Shown piece by piece: positions 11,929 to 23,599 of a stretch of DNA of 64,000 bases. The first letter of the stretch is position 1, and the number at the start of each line of letters is the position of its first letter. The position numbers and the translations under genes were made by a program. The notes under the pieces are model-generated. The model saw only the letters and a program-made list of their open reading frames with translations, made no database searches and was not told where the DNA came from. Origin of the DNA: Allacma fusca (Eukaryota > Arthropoda > Collembola > Symphypleona > Sminthuridae); NCBI GenBank assembly GCA_947179485.1, contig OX359249.1, positions 3,100,001 to 3,164,000 of the forward strand. The letters run 5' to 3'.

Positions 11929-12469
11929 CGCCATATTCCCCCGTTTACTTTTCACTACATACATTGCAATCATTCCCTACTCAACGTGTAACGTACCAAT
12001 GACAAATTACTCTTTTTCTCCACTCCCAAATGCTAAAAGGTCAGCAAATGTAAATATCCCAAGGTTGTGGGGCCTCACATCCCTTTCCCCTCCCCAAGCC
12101 CCCATCTCATCCCAAATCAACACTTCTCCCTTAACTTTCCCTTTCCCAACCACAAATCTCGCTCACACTCGCTCAAAAACTGAGTATCGATCTTGATCAA
12201 TCATTTTTCTCCTGGGCCTCACCATTCCCCAAAATCCGGCCTTTTCATTTAATCCATCTCCATTTCATTAATTACTCTTTTTCTCTCGTAATAACTACAG
12301 CTCCCGCAAAGCCTTTCCATCTGTAATGAGAGAGTCCTTCTGGAGTAGTGTACAAGGTGCGTCTATAACATAATAAACTATAATATAAGACGAACGTTCT
12401 AAAGGAAGTTTCTCTTTCGGGTCGACACAGTTCCCCGTCAACTTTCAAATTTACTGCATCTACAGAGCA

Positions 12470-12626
12470 TACTGTCTACTCCCTCTATAAGAGTATCCCT
12501 CCAGGAGGGGAAAAGTAATTCCGAGAAAAATCTACAGAATATTACAGACCAATACATTCCAATATTTTTCCCTCCATAGAGAAAATGCTCTTACGAGGGA
12601 GGCTCTCATAGTGAGAGTTGGCTTTA
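12470..12626 (+). mobile_element. MITE copy
   Basis: The left end TACTGTCTACTCCCTCTATA leads to AGAGTATCCCTCCAGGAGGG. The core AATATTTTTCCCTCCATAGA and GAAAATGCTCTTACGAGG is close to consensus, and the right end is CTCTCATAGTGAGAGTTGGC. It lies 32 bases before the next copy. Confidence 0.75.
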
Positions 12627-12657
12627 TTATTTACGATCCCGTGGGACCATTTCAAAT

Positions 12658-12661
12658 CCAG

Positions 12662-12724
<63 letters not shown>

Positions 12725-12893
12725 TACAGGAACTTCCCTAAAAGGAACAAAACTTGACTCTAACATTCGCAGGCATTTATAATGAGGGACACTAAAATAG
12801 AAGTAAATGGGAAAGGTCCCCAATATTTGTGTCTCAGAAAATCCTCAAAAAACTAGAGAGGGTCACCTATACAAATAGTATGAGAGCACTGTT
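12658..12893 (+). mobile_element. MITE copy whose left inverted end expanded into (CT)n
   Basis: The element opens CCAGTGTACTCTC, exactly where the family has its CACTCTC terminus, and then runs into uninterrupted CT (12666-12718) before resuming with TACAGGAACTTCCCTAAAAG and a TTTGACTC-like block. The core CCCCAATATTTGTGTCTCAG and the right end TATGAGAGCACTGTTTGTA complete it. Without the CT run it would be about 185 bp, the normal family size. Confidence 0.8.
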
Positions 12894-13030
12894 TGTACTG
12901 TAGAGGTGGGATAATTTCTGCCTTGATGCTTTCACCTGTCGCTAAATAGGGCCAGCTCTGATTTCAAAGCCATCCGCCTTGTTTCCCAGTGCTAATTGGA
13001 GATGAAAATTGTAACCAATGTAAGGGGAAA

Positions 13031-13233
13031 TAAAGGCTATTCTTTTTATAAGGGCATCTCCAAAAGTAATGGATAACATTGGGCTCAGGCAGTCCGAAGT
13101 TTTTTTTGCATAAGGATAAAAATAGCACTGTGCTAATCAGGAATGACTCCAAATAGTTTTGACCTTATAGAGAGAATGCTGCTCAAAGGCTACGCACTAC
13201 CAAGGGTGACTCGTATAGCGTGAGTTGATTGTA
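13031..13233 (+). mobile_element. MITE copy
   Basis: The left part TATTCTTTTTATAAGGGCAT with CTCCAAAAG is recognisable, though the outermost bases are decayed. The right part TATAGAGAGAATGCTGCTC ends in CGTATAGCGTGAGTTGATTG and TA. Confidence 0.6.
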
Positions 13234-13530
13234 GAGAATAAAAAATGCATAGCATAGTGGAGAACTTTTGTGTGCATTGGAATCCAAGGGTTAGGGAAAA
13301 AAACGTTTAAATCCCCCAAGTCTGGAAACATTGTTTTTAATAAACCGTTTGAAGTAGAAACTATTTTGACGGTGTCAGGTTGTGAAGGGAAGTATTAAAT
13401 TAAGTTGTTACGCAAGTTAAAGGGAGGGAGAAAAGGAGCGGGAGTGATAACAAAACGGAGTGTATTTCAACGTAAACAAGCGTGTGGGAAAAGTAAATCC
13501 TTTCCTTCAGAAAGAGACAGAAAGACGTAC

Positions 13531-15198
13531 AGAGAGTGAGAGAGAGAGAGAGAGAGAAATCTTACAAAAGGATTGGAATTGAGTGAAGCCTTTTTCTACT
13601 TTGTGGGTGTAAGTGGATATATAGACAAGAAATGTGTAGTTACGTTTAAATAGAGTATTTGTGAAGGTTTGTGAGGAAGGTGGAGTTGACTTTGTTTAGA
13701 GGAGTAAAGTATTAAAGGAGGTTGACTGCTGAGAGGTTTTGTTACATGTGAGAATGTCGTAGCATATAATGCTGAGGAAGTGCTTCATTCTCTTGAATTT
13801 ACAATGCTCTGCTTATTTATTATATTTTGATTCCAACTTTTTATCGGGCTGTTCATTCCTTTTCAGGGGAAAGACAAAGAAAACTTTGCAATGTTAATCT
13901 TGTAATGTTCATTTCGTGATTTCTCCCTCGCTTTGACTACGGACTTGGGAATTAGACGGGAGGTGAAAAAAAGGCCAGGAGTGGAAAGGATTGGGGCGAG
14001 TGGGACGGAAAAAAGGAGAGAGAGTGAGACAGAGAAAAAAAATGTGAAAAGCAAAATGGAGCGTCAGTTGGAATCTGATTAGATATTTACATTGTAATGA
14101 TAAGACCTTAATAAGATATTACTTACAGTTGTCTTGGCCGAATTTTGCTAATTCCACAATTTCCCCATCTTCAATGTCTTGAAAGCCTTTCAAATGTAGA
14201 AAATATTGTAGAAATTTATGCAAAGCTTGTCTTATTTCATGTCAACTTATTAAATAGGATTAACTCTATTTTTTTCTCTCCTTTCAAAACCCCTGGAATA
14301 TCAAAACCGCAAATTATTAGATAATATTACTTACTTCAAACAAAATAATTAGCAATTTTAGTACACGCTCTACAAGGGACGCTCCTTATAATTATTACCC
14401 CCTTTCAAAGGAGACAATTCCACTGTTAAAAAAGTAAAATGGTCTTGCACGCAGGGAAAATGAATTTGGCTAAACAAGAATCTATGAAAACATTTTGACA
14501 TATATAGATATTATAGATATAGCGACTTGACTTTTATAGCAAGGGGATATAAAACACTGTACGAAAATGTCCTTTTGTAAGACAAAAATTTACTCTGTCA
14601 TATTATCGGAAATTGTTCAAATACGTTTGCTCTCCCAGCAATGATGATTGCAAAGGTATGATTATAGTAGTCCGAGTGAACTGTATTAAGCTTATAGTTT
14701 GAGCTAATTATAATTAATTAGTTTAAGTTGCGAAATCATTTTATAATATACAGGGTACTTTCGCCATGTGAGACACTCTTGATACGAGTATTTTCTCACG
14801 AAGCAAAGACAATAATAATAATTGTACAAAGTCCCATTTAACAAAATGGTAAGTTTCGTCCTTATACGATAATACAATTCTGATATTTTCAGGGGTACAC
14901 GTATTTCATATGTATTTATTTGAGGTCAGGTAGGCTCTCACTCAATTCTATATTTTTTGTATATTCGTAATTTTTGTTATCATTTGTATTAATTATCTAT
15001 CTATTTTTAAGGGTACTCTAAAATAAGGACCAACAATATTATATGAAGTGTAATGGCTTTGAATCCGTGTTACCTTTCTCGCTTAACTCTTTTTCCAGGG
15101 AAGTGACAGATATCTCGTTGATGTCACTTGAGCTTTTTTTACGTTCATTTTTGCGTCTTATCCAGCATAATTACGAGTATCTAGATATACGTAGGAGT
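13531..15198. other. Non-coding stretch with a (GA)n run and MITE remnants
   Basis: (GA)n lies at 13531-13557. A possible MITE covers 14359-14561 (ends TAGTACACGCTCTAC and GATATAAAACACTGTAC), and a further right end (TAGTCCGAGTGAACTGTA) lies at 14666-14685. No exon is recognised. Confidence 0.5.
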
Positions 15199-15372
15199 GC
15201 AGTCCACTCTCTGTATAAGAACACCCTTACAAGACACAACTTCCGGCTTGAAGTGACGTGCTGTTGTGTGGAGAAAAATTAAGGTTGTGGGAAAGGGGAA
15301 TGGTCCAATTATTTTTGCCCCTAAGAGAAAATTCTCGTAGGAAGAGATCTCTTATAGCGAGAATTGACTTCA
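15199..15372 (+). mobile_element. MITE copy, near-consensus
   Basis: The left end GCAGTCCACTCTCTGTATAA leads to GAACACCCTTACAAG. The core has GGAATGGTCCAATTATTTTT then GCCCCTAAGAGAAAATTCTC. The right end is CTCTTATAGCGAGAATTGAC with TTCA. Length 174 bp, forward orientation. This is one of the best copies for defining the block order. Confidence 0.85.
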
Positions 15373-15633
15373 TGGAGGATTATAGTTAAGGTACATTTTC
15401 CAAGGATGCTTTCCGTTTAATAACCCCATTTTTGTCGATTATTGATTCTTACAAATAAAACAAAACAAATGGAGCGGGCTGGCTAACGAAGAGAGAGAGA
15501 GAGAGAGAGGGAGAGAGGGAAGCGAGGAGAAAGGAGAGAGAAGGAGGGAAAAAGCGGGGAGAGAAAAAAGAATTGAAAGCAATTAGAAATAGAAGAAAAA
15601 AAAAGTTTTTTTTATTTGAGACGTTGGAGGAAA

Positions 15634-15664
<31 letters not shown>

Positions 15665-17413
15665 GGGGGGAGAGAGTATGGTGTAAGATGGGCGAAAAAA
15701 GAAGAGGAAAATGTTGAGAGAATATTGTAAGACAGAGAGTTGGCTATCGATCGTTTTTCCTTAGAAATGGAAATAATCCAAGACAAGTTAGCTTTCCTCT
15801 CTACCTATATAATTAGCATGCGTCTTTTCTTAATGACACCGCATATTGAGAAAAACTCGTAGAACAATATAGGATCTTATAAAATGTTATTTACAACCGC
15901 CCTACATCCTCAGACTACACAATCGACCCTACTCCTTCCTATAATCTCACCATGTAATCACCGTGTATGAATATCTAAAAGGCCCTGGATACAAACACAC
16001 ACATCTACATACATATCCCCGGAGTACGAGGAGAGTCAGAGGATCGTGAATGATTTTCTCCCTTTTTCGCCTCCATATAAGTTACCCATACCCCAGCGGA
16101 TTTCCATATGCCCATAGCTGAGGCCAGAGAGAGAGAGAGAGAGCTGAGGGTGAGTGCATGTGCACACATCAACTTCTTCTCTGCATAGGACGTTTTCTCC
16201 GAACCAATCTTGTAAGTAGACGTAACTTTCTTGTCGGGCTTAACACTTTCTGTCCCTATCCTGGCCTTACACATGTACTCACACTCACTTTATATTCATT
16301 CACAATGTACTCCCCATTCTTTCCCAAACCCTCACATGTCATCCTGTACATACGAGAGCCCAACTCCACACACACACAGACTTCAGCCCCACTCAGACCT
16401 ACACATGGACTCAACACACACACACACACACGAACTGAACACACACACACACACACACACACACGGACAAGCACTAAGGGTTTTTTTATATTCATAGCTC
16501 CAAGTGCATTCCACCCATAGTACTAATTTGCTAGGAGCACTATACGTTATCTACATATGAATTTCACTCCCATGCATAACTCTACCTTCCCATTAATTCA
16601 TACCTTTATTCTCAGGCATTGTTCCTCAATATCTTGGCACTCAGCTCTATCAGCTACTCACTCCTTTTATGAGCATTCCTTTATACTTTTACACATAATG
16701 TATGCACAGTACCATTTTCTTGGAGGTGTAGGAATTTCACAAAGATGCATATTACATGCATGTGGATGGAGTCCGTACAGTTCCGAACATACAGCCCCGT
16801 CCCACACATAGATATAGAAACACTCAATCCAGATATGAAATCACAGTGCGTGCATATGTAGGTACATACATAAGGCTATAAATATGCATGTATCCCTTGC
16901 ATGACACTACTACCTTCCCAGGACCTACTCCTGCCTTTCACAAACACGCACGTATGCAAGGGTGGGACATGTTCATATGCAATTTAGCCGGATTTTTAAC
17001 CCCAAGCAAATGCAACTCTCTGTATAGCACTGGGTTAGACAGTATGTGTAGCATTTATTTTTGTAACTCTAACTGTCGGGACGAGAACGTCAGGAATGTA
17101 TCTATATATGTACATGTGGTTCCTACAGTATAAGCAGCTAGTAGGATTAGGACTGGTTTAGCACTCTATGTGGATACTTACATGCAGGGCTTGATCTATA
17201 AAAATGTGCGGAAAATGCAGGATATTACGCCGACAGTATATGATTACTTACATTTATGTAATTATATATAGTGGGAAGTATGCGGATACCTCTGTGTGGA
17301 GGAACGTGTATCAAATCCAAGGAAATAGCACGATATGTGAGGAGGATATAGGATATATATAATGTATGAAAAATGTTCGTACTTAGCTTGTGCAGTGCAT
17401 GGTTAGCATGCAA
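15373..17413. other. Non-coding stretch, GA/CA-rich
   Basis: GA-rich tracts lie at 15489-15560 and 15635-15665, and CA repeats at 16366-16464. The DNA from about 16530 to 17400 is dense in TACATA/TGCATATG words but forms no regular array. The open frames here follow the repeats. No gene is recognised. Confidence 0.55.
16366..16464 (+). repeat. Interrupted (CA)n microsatellite
   Basis: Three CA blocks are separated by short unique spacers, the last uninterrupted over 16440-16464. The Thr/His-rich open frames over this stretch are artefacts of the repeat. Confidence 0.88.
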
Positions 17414-17595
17414 TACAGTGCAGTCCCTCTGTAGGAGCATCCCTAAAGGGGGAAAAGATCCCGCTCCTGTAATGACATCCTGTGGTTAAGGGGGAAATGA
17501 ACATTGGGCTAAATGGGAAAATGTGAAAGTAATCCTCCCCTACAGAGAAAATGTTCTTGGACGGTGTGATCCTTGGATAGTGAGATTAGACTGTA
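17414..17595 (+). mobile_element. MITE copy, both TA-flanked ends intact
   Basis: The left end TACAGTGCAGTCCCTCTGTA leads to GGAGCATCCCTAAAGGGGG. The core has TAAATGGGAAAATGTG and CCCCTACAGAGAAAATGTTC, and the right end is GGATAGTGAGATTAGACTG with TA. Length 182 bp, forward orientation. Confidence 0.85.
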
Positions 17596-18018
17596 TGTAG
17601 GAAATGCAAAGGTATTTGTGCTCCGGTATGTATGAGAGGGAAAGAACGTAATTATGTACATACATATAAACGCCATATGTTTGCATGCGTGGGGCTCCGA
17701 ACGTAGGAAGACGTGCACCTTTTGTACGGAGGTTATTCGACTCCCGATTTCCCCCTCTATTATGACTTGGCTGATGCTCTCTTACCCAACCGGCCTCTCA
17801 ATGTGTAAAAAAGATTCCTCTGAAGCTACATGGAGCTCAATTGTGCGTGTAACGTGAAGGAACGTACGTGTAATAATAGCTGAAAGGAGTGCACTACTAC
17901 AATGAGACGTCTTCCGGACCACTCTTAAATGGGACTCCTCGTGTGGGGAATTTGCATACTGTAGGCAAGTGTGCAGGGGAAGGAGGGAAAATAGGCGGGA
18001 GTGGCAGAACATGGCAAG

Positions 18019-18042
18019 AGAGAGAGAGAGAGCGAGAAAGAG
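18019..18042 (+). repeat. (GA)n microsatellite
   Basis: A short imperfect GA run. A lone MITE left end, TACAGTGCACTCCCTCTGAA, begins 223 bases downstream at 18265 with no matching right end. Confidence 0.7.
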
Positions 18043-18423
18043 AGACTGCAGAAAAATGTGAAGGTGGCTTAATGAATTTGAAATATACGCAAAAGGTGTA
18101 ATTTTTCAATACTATCCACACCAAGCTGTAAGTCCATGGAAGGGAGGGAGGGAGGGAGAGAGCAAGAGATAAATATAGACCAGCATGCAATAATCGTTTG
18201 TCCGGACCTGAGCGAGTGATGAGAGAGGCAGTGAGAGCGGGATTGAGGGCATGGGAAAACAACTTACAGTGCACTCCCTCTGAAACGCACTCTCTCCCTA
18301 CTCCATTTTTCTTCTTAAGTTTCAAATTTTTCCCACAAATTCCCGTTTACCCTAATGTTCCATTCCAACCCCGTAAAAGTACATTCATAGCTTTCTCTAT
18401 AAAAATCACATCATAGGATAGCA

Positions 18424-18627
18424 TACACCCTGCCCTATTTTTAGGAGACCACCTCAAAAGTTGTGAGTAAATTTGACTCCAAAGTAAATGTTTTTTTCCT
18501 CTCTACAAGGAGGAAATTGTAAATAATAAATTCTCGTAATTAATTGCGAATGTATGAAAATAATGTTGCTCCTACAGAGAAAATTCTCAGAAGTGGATCT
18601 CTTTATCCATTGTACGATGAACTGTCG
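18424..18627 (+). mobile_element. MITE copy, first of three adjacent
   Basis: The decayed left end TACACCCTGCCCTATTTTTA leads to GGAGACCACCTC. The core TTTGACTCCAAAGTAAATG and TTGCTCCTACAGAGAAAATT is clear. The right end GATCTCTTTATCCATTGTAC reaches GATGAACTGT. The next copy begins at once. Confidence 0.55.
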
Positions 18628-18628
18628 T

Positions 18629-18795
18629 CACAATAGACCCTCCTCAAATTAGGGGAACCATTTCTCAATACATGGGGAAATGTTGGGGCAAATTTCCGTG
18701 TAGGACAATGGTTTCCTTTAAACAAAATCCAATTGTGAGGAAGACAATTTTGATCCATTGAGGAGTGCTTTTATAGGGAGAGGGGACTTAAGTAT
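18629..18795 (+). mobile_element. MITE copy, second of three adjacent
   Basis: The left end CACAATAGACCCTCCTCAAA leads to TTAGGGGAACC. The right end GTGCTTTTATAGGGAGAGGG finishes GACTTAAGTA. The core is more diverged than in the neighbours, but spacing and order fit. Confidence 0.5.
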
Positions 18796-18800
18796 ACTTA

Positions 18801-18979
18801 TACATTGACCGTAATAAGAACCTCCTTTACAAGAATATCTGTAATTATTTGTTCCTCGTAGGTAAAAATATTTTCACCTGTTTGTACTAAGCTCAGCGTT
18901 CATTTCCCTCGTGCCAGGATCCACGGATAGTTAAATTTGGCTACTTTGAGGGTCATCCTTATAGAGGGAGTGCACTGTA
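18801..18979 (+). mobile_element. MITE copy, third of three adjacent
   Basis: The left end TACATTGACCGTAATAAGAA leads to CCTCCTTTACAAG. The right end is well kept: GGGTCATCCTTATAGAGGGA then GTGCACTGTA. Length 179 bp. Confidence 0.62.
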
Positions 18980-19242
18980 GATGGTATCTACGTGTGTGTC
19001 TGTGTGTGCTGGGAGTGAGTGGACTGGGAATGACGAAAGGAGAGCATGGATGTAGGGACGAGTGAAAAATTGAAATATTTCGTACTACGGTTACGATTAG
19101 GAGAGAAATACAAAGGAGCCTTACAATGAGGGACATGGCAGAGAATTAATAGTGAAAAATTCATAGACTTCCTCAGTTGGTTACCATCATATCAAAATCT
19201 ATAGCGACGCACACACTGAGACAACCTATCTGCTCCCTTTAC

Positions 19243-19291
19243 AAACACACACACACACACACACACCACCTCCTCATACAAGTTTACATTG

Positions 19292-19333
<42 letters not shown>
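19243..19333 (+). repeat. (CA)n and long (CT)n microsatellites
   Basis: (CA)n lies at 19243-19264 and uninterrupted (CT)n at about 19293-19333. The CT run is preceded by TTACATTGATTCTCTCTC, which resembles the MITE terminus TACAGTGAACTCTCTC, so it may be another expanded inverted end, though no right end was found. Confidence 0.8.
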
Positions 19334-19335
<2 letters not shown>

Positions 19336-19842
19336 GTGAAAATCCTTGTAGTTTTTTTTATTATAAGTCCTTACATGCATATAATGATGTGTGTAAACTG
19401 GTATAATATAAAAACTTGCCAATCAATATCACTTCCACACGTTTCCCATCTGTTCTTCATTAAACGTATTTTCCTCGACTTTTTCCATGTTCCCAAACAA
19501 CGTCCTCTCGCCAACCATGCAGGCGTCACTTCCTCCTCACCCACCTTTCCTCCTGGCCTTACAATATGTACTCAGAGTCTCTCCTCCCGAACCTCACTCT
19601 CCCACTCAATTCTCCTCAAAGGATCCCAGCAACTCCTTTCTCCATCCACATATTTACGCACTTGTACTCCTCCAGTCCAAAAGTTCGTCCGAAAATTAAA
19701 AGGTCACAATATTTTTTTCTCAGGGAACCATCTCCGTATCCTAAACAAGGGGCAGTGTCAATAAATGAAAGGGAACTTGAAAGAGTTACACATTTCGGAC
19801 AAAGAACAAGTACATAATAAAAACCTGTGTAAATAAATACAA

Positions 19843-20004
19843 ATGCAGTGCTCTCATCCCATAAGAGACTCCCGTCTAAGAGACAAGTCTTTCTAAAGGC
19901 GGAAAATATTACATTATGCCACAATTTATCCCAACAAAATCATTGAATCGTATCAGTCCACTTTACTCATTTTAGGGATGCTCTTGTAAATAGTGCGCAC
20001 TGTA
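19843..20004 (-). mobile_element. MITE copy, inverted orientation
   Basis: The ends are ATGCAGTGCTCTCATCCCAT and GGGATGCTCTTGTAAATAGT followed by GCGCACTGTA. The internal order (CTAAGAGACAAGTCTTTCTA before GGCGGAAAATATT) is reversed relative to most copies. Length 162 bp. Confidence 0.7.
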
Positions 20005-20207
20005 CAAATGCTGTACACTCCAATCCAGGCAGAGTATAGTGTATGTATTATATACGTAATTACATATGCTCAAATAAATATAAATAATTTGGTAGAATAT
20101 AATTATATGTATATTTATGTACAATATTGACCTCATACCTTGGCTTCAACAAATCATTGATTCCCTCACAATTACAAACCCTGATTTTATGCCAAGCTCT
20201 GAATGAT

Positions 20208-20293
20208 AAAGTGCACTCTCTGTACAGAAAATCCCTGAAAGGGGCAAAATTTGATGCAGTACAAGTAGATAGCGTCTGCGGGTGACCACTGTA
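20208..20293. mobile_element. Possible internally deleted MITE
   Basis: The left end AAAGTGCACTCTCTGTACAG is good and is followed by AAATCCCTGAAAGGGG. The right side GGGTGACCACTGTA is plausible but short, giving only about 86 bp. Confidence 0.36.
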
Positions 20294-21197
20294 CAAGTGC
20301 GTTATAATTAGAAGGTTCGCTAAGAATCAAAGGTGGACAGCTTGGGGAGATTTCTGACAAGTTAATGTTTGCTTTAAGCACAAGAACAACTTTATCCCTG
20401 ACGGGAAATACTCAGTAGTTCCCTTCATTTGCTTCCCAGTGGAAAGCATAGTGTTTCAAAATACAGGGATTTATTAGCATAACAGACTTCACTATAAAAG
20501 GAAGATCAATTCAATTCTAGGGATGAGTTTAGGTTGGAGGGATAGATATTCACTTGAATGTTACTTATTATTTATTAAGGAATTGAGTTAATTACAAGTA
20601 ACTGAATCGATCCACAATCAGTTTAACTCTGTCAAGTTCTCTCTATGTCCATGCTCATTTTTGCTTCTTAGCTCATGAAATACGATTTTTACAGACGAAT
20701 TCAATAGGTATGGAATTACGTATCTACTTGAGTGTAGATACTCTTCCTAGCGTCCTAGGTAGATCTGATGTTCGGATATTTCCTTCAGAACGTCAAGCAT
20801 CTAACGTTGGATAAATAATCCGTTTTTATCCCTGTTGAAACCCCATGTACCCCTATGCTAATTTTTCTCCTTACAAAAGCGTGGAATTGTATGTGTTAAA
20901 TTGTCCTTCTTTTGAGGGTGCTCTTGTGGAAAGGGTTCATTCAAAGGAAGCATTTCCCCTTTTCCCTTTCATGAGCTTTTCACTCTACACTCTAAAAGTG
21001 ATTTTAATTTGTGAGTTTTCCGTCTTGAGCAGTCAATGGAGCTTTAAAAGATACCTTCTTATGAGGGAGTTCCCCCACAGGATCAGAAGTATTAGAACAT
21101 ATTCGAATTTAACCCAATGTTAATTTTTATATTTATGAGAGAGCAGCCAGAACAACTTTCCAATGTGGAATTTAAATCCTTAAAGGAATGCTCGTGT

Positions 21198-21230
<33 letters not shown>

Positions 21231-22052
21231 GTGCACTGTATCCCGTAGTTTTGTGTTGAAAGTAAAAGAAGGAGCCTAGCCCTCCTGAGGAAATGGTTGG
21301 ACTGGGTCAAAACTCGGGAAAATGTGAGGAAGAGGGAGGACTTTGGGAATTCGGGAATGGAGAGTGGGAGGGAACTGGTGGATTGTGAAATTCACATTCG
21401 GAATTTGATAAAACTAATAAATGTCCGTTAATGACTGGTTTTATAGACGTGCTCATTTGTAGCTGGTTGTGGGGAAGTGGAGGGTTTGGGGGAAGCGAGT
21501 GAGCTTGGGAAAAAGCAGAGACAGGATACACAAGTGCCATGATGGTTCCTAATGATAACTTTTTCTTGCCTTCGTTCAAGTATTGATTTTAAATAAATTC
21601 TGAGCAATAATAGAGCCCGAGCGCTTCTCTCCTTTCCCTCTCGCTCATCACACAATCAGCGAATCCCTCATTTATCATCTGACCAGTTCCTTACTTAAAC
21701 TCCAAAAAAAAAATCCACTCCCTATTATCTCTCCATGGGCTGTACAGTCTGAAATTAAAATGTTCCATCAGTCCTCCCCACCACATGCCTCAAATATTTT
21801 TTATAGTTTATACAGTGCAATGACTTACATTAAAAAAAAGACATTTCTCATTCTACTTTCTATTCTACATCGTGCTTTTAAATGGGGAAATTAGCCGTGT
21901 AAAATATATGCCTCAATGTTTTTGACCCTCTTGTAAACACTCTGGAAAATTGGTGAAGGGCAAACTAACTGTCTGTAGTAAAAAAAATGTAAAAAAATCT
22001 TTATTGTCTTTAAGCTCTCAACTATAAAAATCTTTCAACTACATACTGTTGC
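20294..22052. other. Non-coding stretch with MITE fragments
   Basis: Right-end fragments lie near 20918-20945 and at 21178-21240. The rest is AT-rich, with a GA/purine patch around 21300-21370. No exon is recognised. Confidence 0.5.
21178..21240 (+). mobile_element. MITE right end expanded into (GA)n
   Basis: GGAATGCTCGTGTAGAGAGA is the usual right-end approach (GGGTGCTCTTATAGAGAGAG), but the GA tract is stretched (about 21198-21231) before the exact terminus GAGTGCACTGTA. The left half of the element was not found. Confidence 0.6.
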
Positions 22053-22160
22053 ATAGTAGAGTCCACTCCTGATAGGAGCAACCTTTGACCCTTATTGTGG
22101 GAAGTTCTCACAAGGGGAAAATGCATGCTCTTAGGGACCTCTTTACAGTATCTGTGTGAT
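22053..22160 (+). mobile_element. Short MITE copy
   Basis: The left end TAGTAGAGTCCACTCCTGAT leads to AGGAGCAACC. The right side GCATGCTCTTAGGGACCTCT continues TTACAGTATCTGTG. It is shorter than usual (about 108 bp), so probably internally deleted. Confidence 0.45.
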
Positions 22161-22181
22161 GTGTTGAGAAACGAATGTGGT

Positions 22182-22356
22182 TAAAGTGAACTATTCTTTT
22201 AGAAGTGACCTTATAAGAGGATTTTTTTCAAATGGCATGGATTATGACGTGTGCTGCCATTTACCACAAAGTAATTTTTTCTGCTCATAAGAGCGATGGA
22301 TTCAAGAGGGGAATTTGCTCCTGCTAGGGCTGCCCCTCCACTCAGAGCAGACTGTA
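22182..22356 (+). mobile_element. MITE copy
   Basis: The left end TAAAGTGAACTATTCTTTTA leads to GAAGTGACCTTATAAGAGG. The right end GGGCTGCCCCTCCACTCAGA finishes GCAGACTGTA. The core GGGAATTTGCTCCTGCTAG is decayed. Confidence 0.58.
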
Positions 22357-22924
22357 TAAAGGAGGAAAGGTGGAAAGGCGAGAGTACATGGAAATAGTGG
22401 AAAAGGACATGTAAAATAGATTGAGAGGAGTTGTGGAAGGAGAGGGAGGGAACATTGGCACAAGGTCGATGGAATGAGTGGATGAGAGGCATGGAGGGAA
22501 TTGCGAAGCTAAGTGAAGCATTACTCAATACTTTGAATAATAAGTAGATAAAGTTGAATAAATGGGGAAAAAAGGTGTCTTGAAACCCGAGAGGGAAATT
22601 TTCTAGTTTATAGTTTGCTTTTACCCGGTAATTTATTTATTTAATTACTAACGAGGGACCCGAGTCCATATGCAGGGACTCCATGTACACACTAATATCC
22701 AACCATATGTATGCACACCTTTCCCGTAGGGGCTTCTCCTTCCTACTCCTCCACTCCAATAAGCCAGGGCCGGGAGGAGGCTATTAAAACTCAACTGTAG
22801 AAATGTACTACAGCTCTGGAATAACTATAGAAATGTCTCCCTCCTCTCCTATTCACTGGCACTACTTACGGCTCGTTCAAATATCCACACCGAGCTCAGG
22901 ACACTGCCTGATGTCCTTAGTCTA

Positions 22925-23560
22925 CAGCAAGGCCTTAAAAAACCATACGAGGCCTTATGCAAGGTTCACAGGTCTCCTTTGCCTTTAAAGAAGCGTCCCA
23001 CAGGGAAAACAATCTTTCAAAAACCATCGGAGGCCCGAGGTATTACTCTCAGGCCTCTTCCACTTGTCAAGTGTTCTAGGGCCCAAGGAACATTCAAAAA
23101 ACCACCTGAGGCCTGTCGCACTACTTGCTGGCCTCGTCTATTAGCAACCCTCCCGCAGGGAAAAGAAACTTTAAAAAACCATCTGGGGTCTAATGAATTG
23201 AATTATTACAGGCCTCTTCCATTAGGAAAGCGTCCCTTGACATTAAAAAACCACCCAAGGCCTTGTAAATTTCTTCCAGGCCACGTCCCTTAGAATCCGG
23301 AAATGTCACACCCAAGAACGTTAAGAACATTATGAGGCCTTACGCAATCATTTTTTAATTCCTACATTTGTAAGCCCACTAGTGGACTTACAAATTTGTG
23401 AAGTCCATTGAGATGATGTAATAAAAATAAGAATAATAATTCCACTGATTGGGGAATGAAGCGTGCTGTAAAAGAATATTTGTAAAAACTAGAGCGTTAC
23501 AAGTGACTTGAGGCCTGATGTATTCGTTATGGGCCTCTTCCCCTGTCCAGAGCTAATATA
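22925..23560 (+). repeat. Decayed tandem array, unit about 77 bp
   Basis: The landmark AAAAAACCA plus a GAGGCC word recurs at about 22941, 23022, 23100, 23177 and 23249, spaced 81, 78, 77 and 72 bases. Each unit also carries an AGGCCTCTTCCA-like block and a CGTCCC/GGGAAAA block. A further unit with GGGCCTCTTCCCCTGTCC lies at about 23490-23560 after a 150-base interruption. Units are strongly diverged, so the array is old. Confidence 0.8.
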
Positions 23561-23599
23561 AAAAGATGTTAGAAACCGAGTGCGAGCACGTAATTATGT

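Noticed and set aside
16158-16520. Thr/His-rich open frames around 16.2-16.5 kb
   Set aside because: They are translations of (CA)n tracts and have no independent coding signal.
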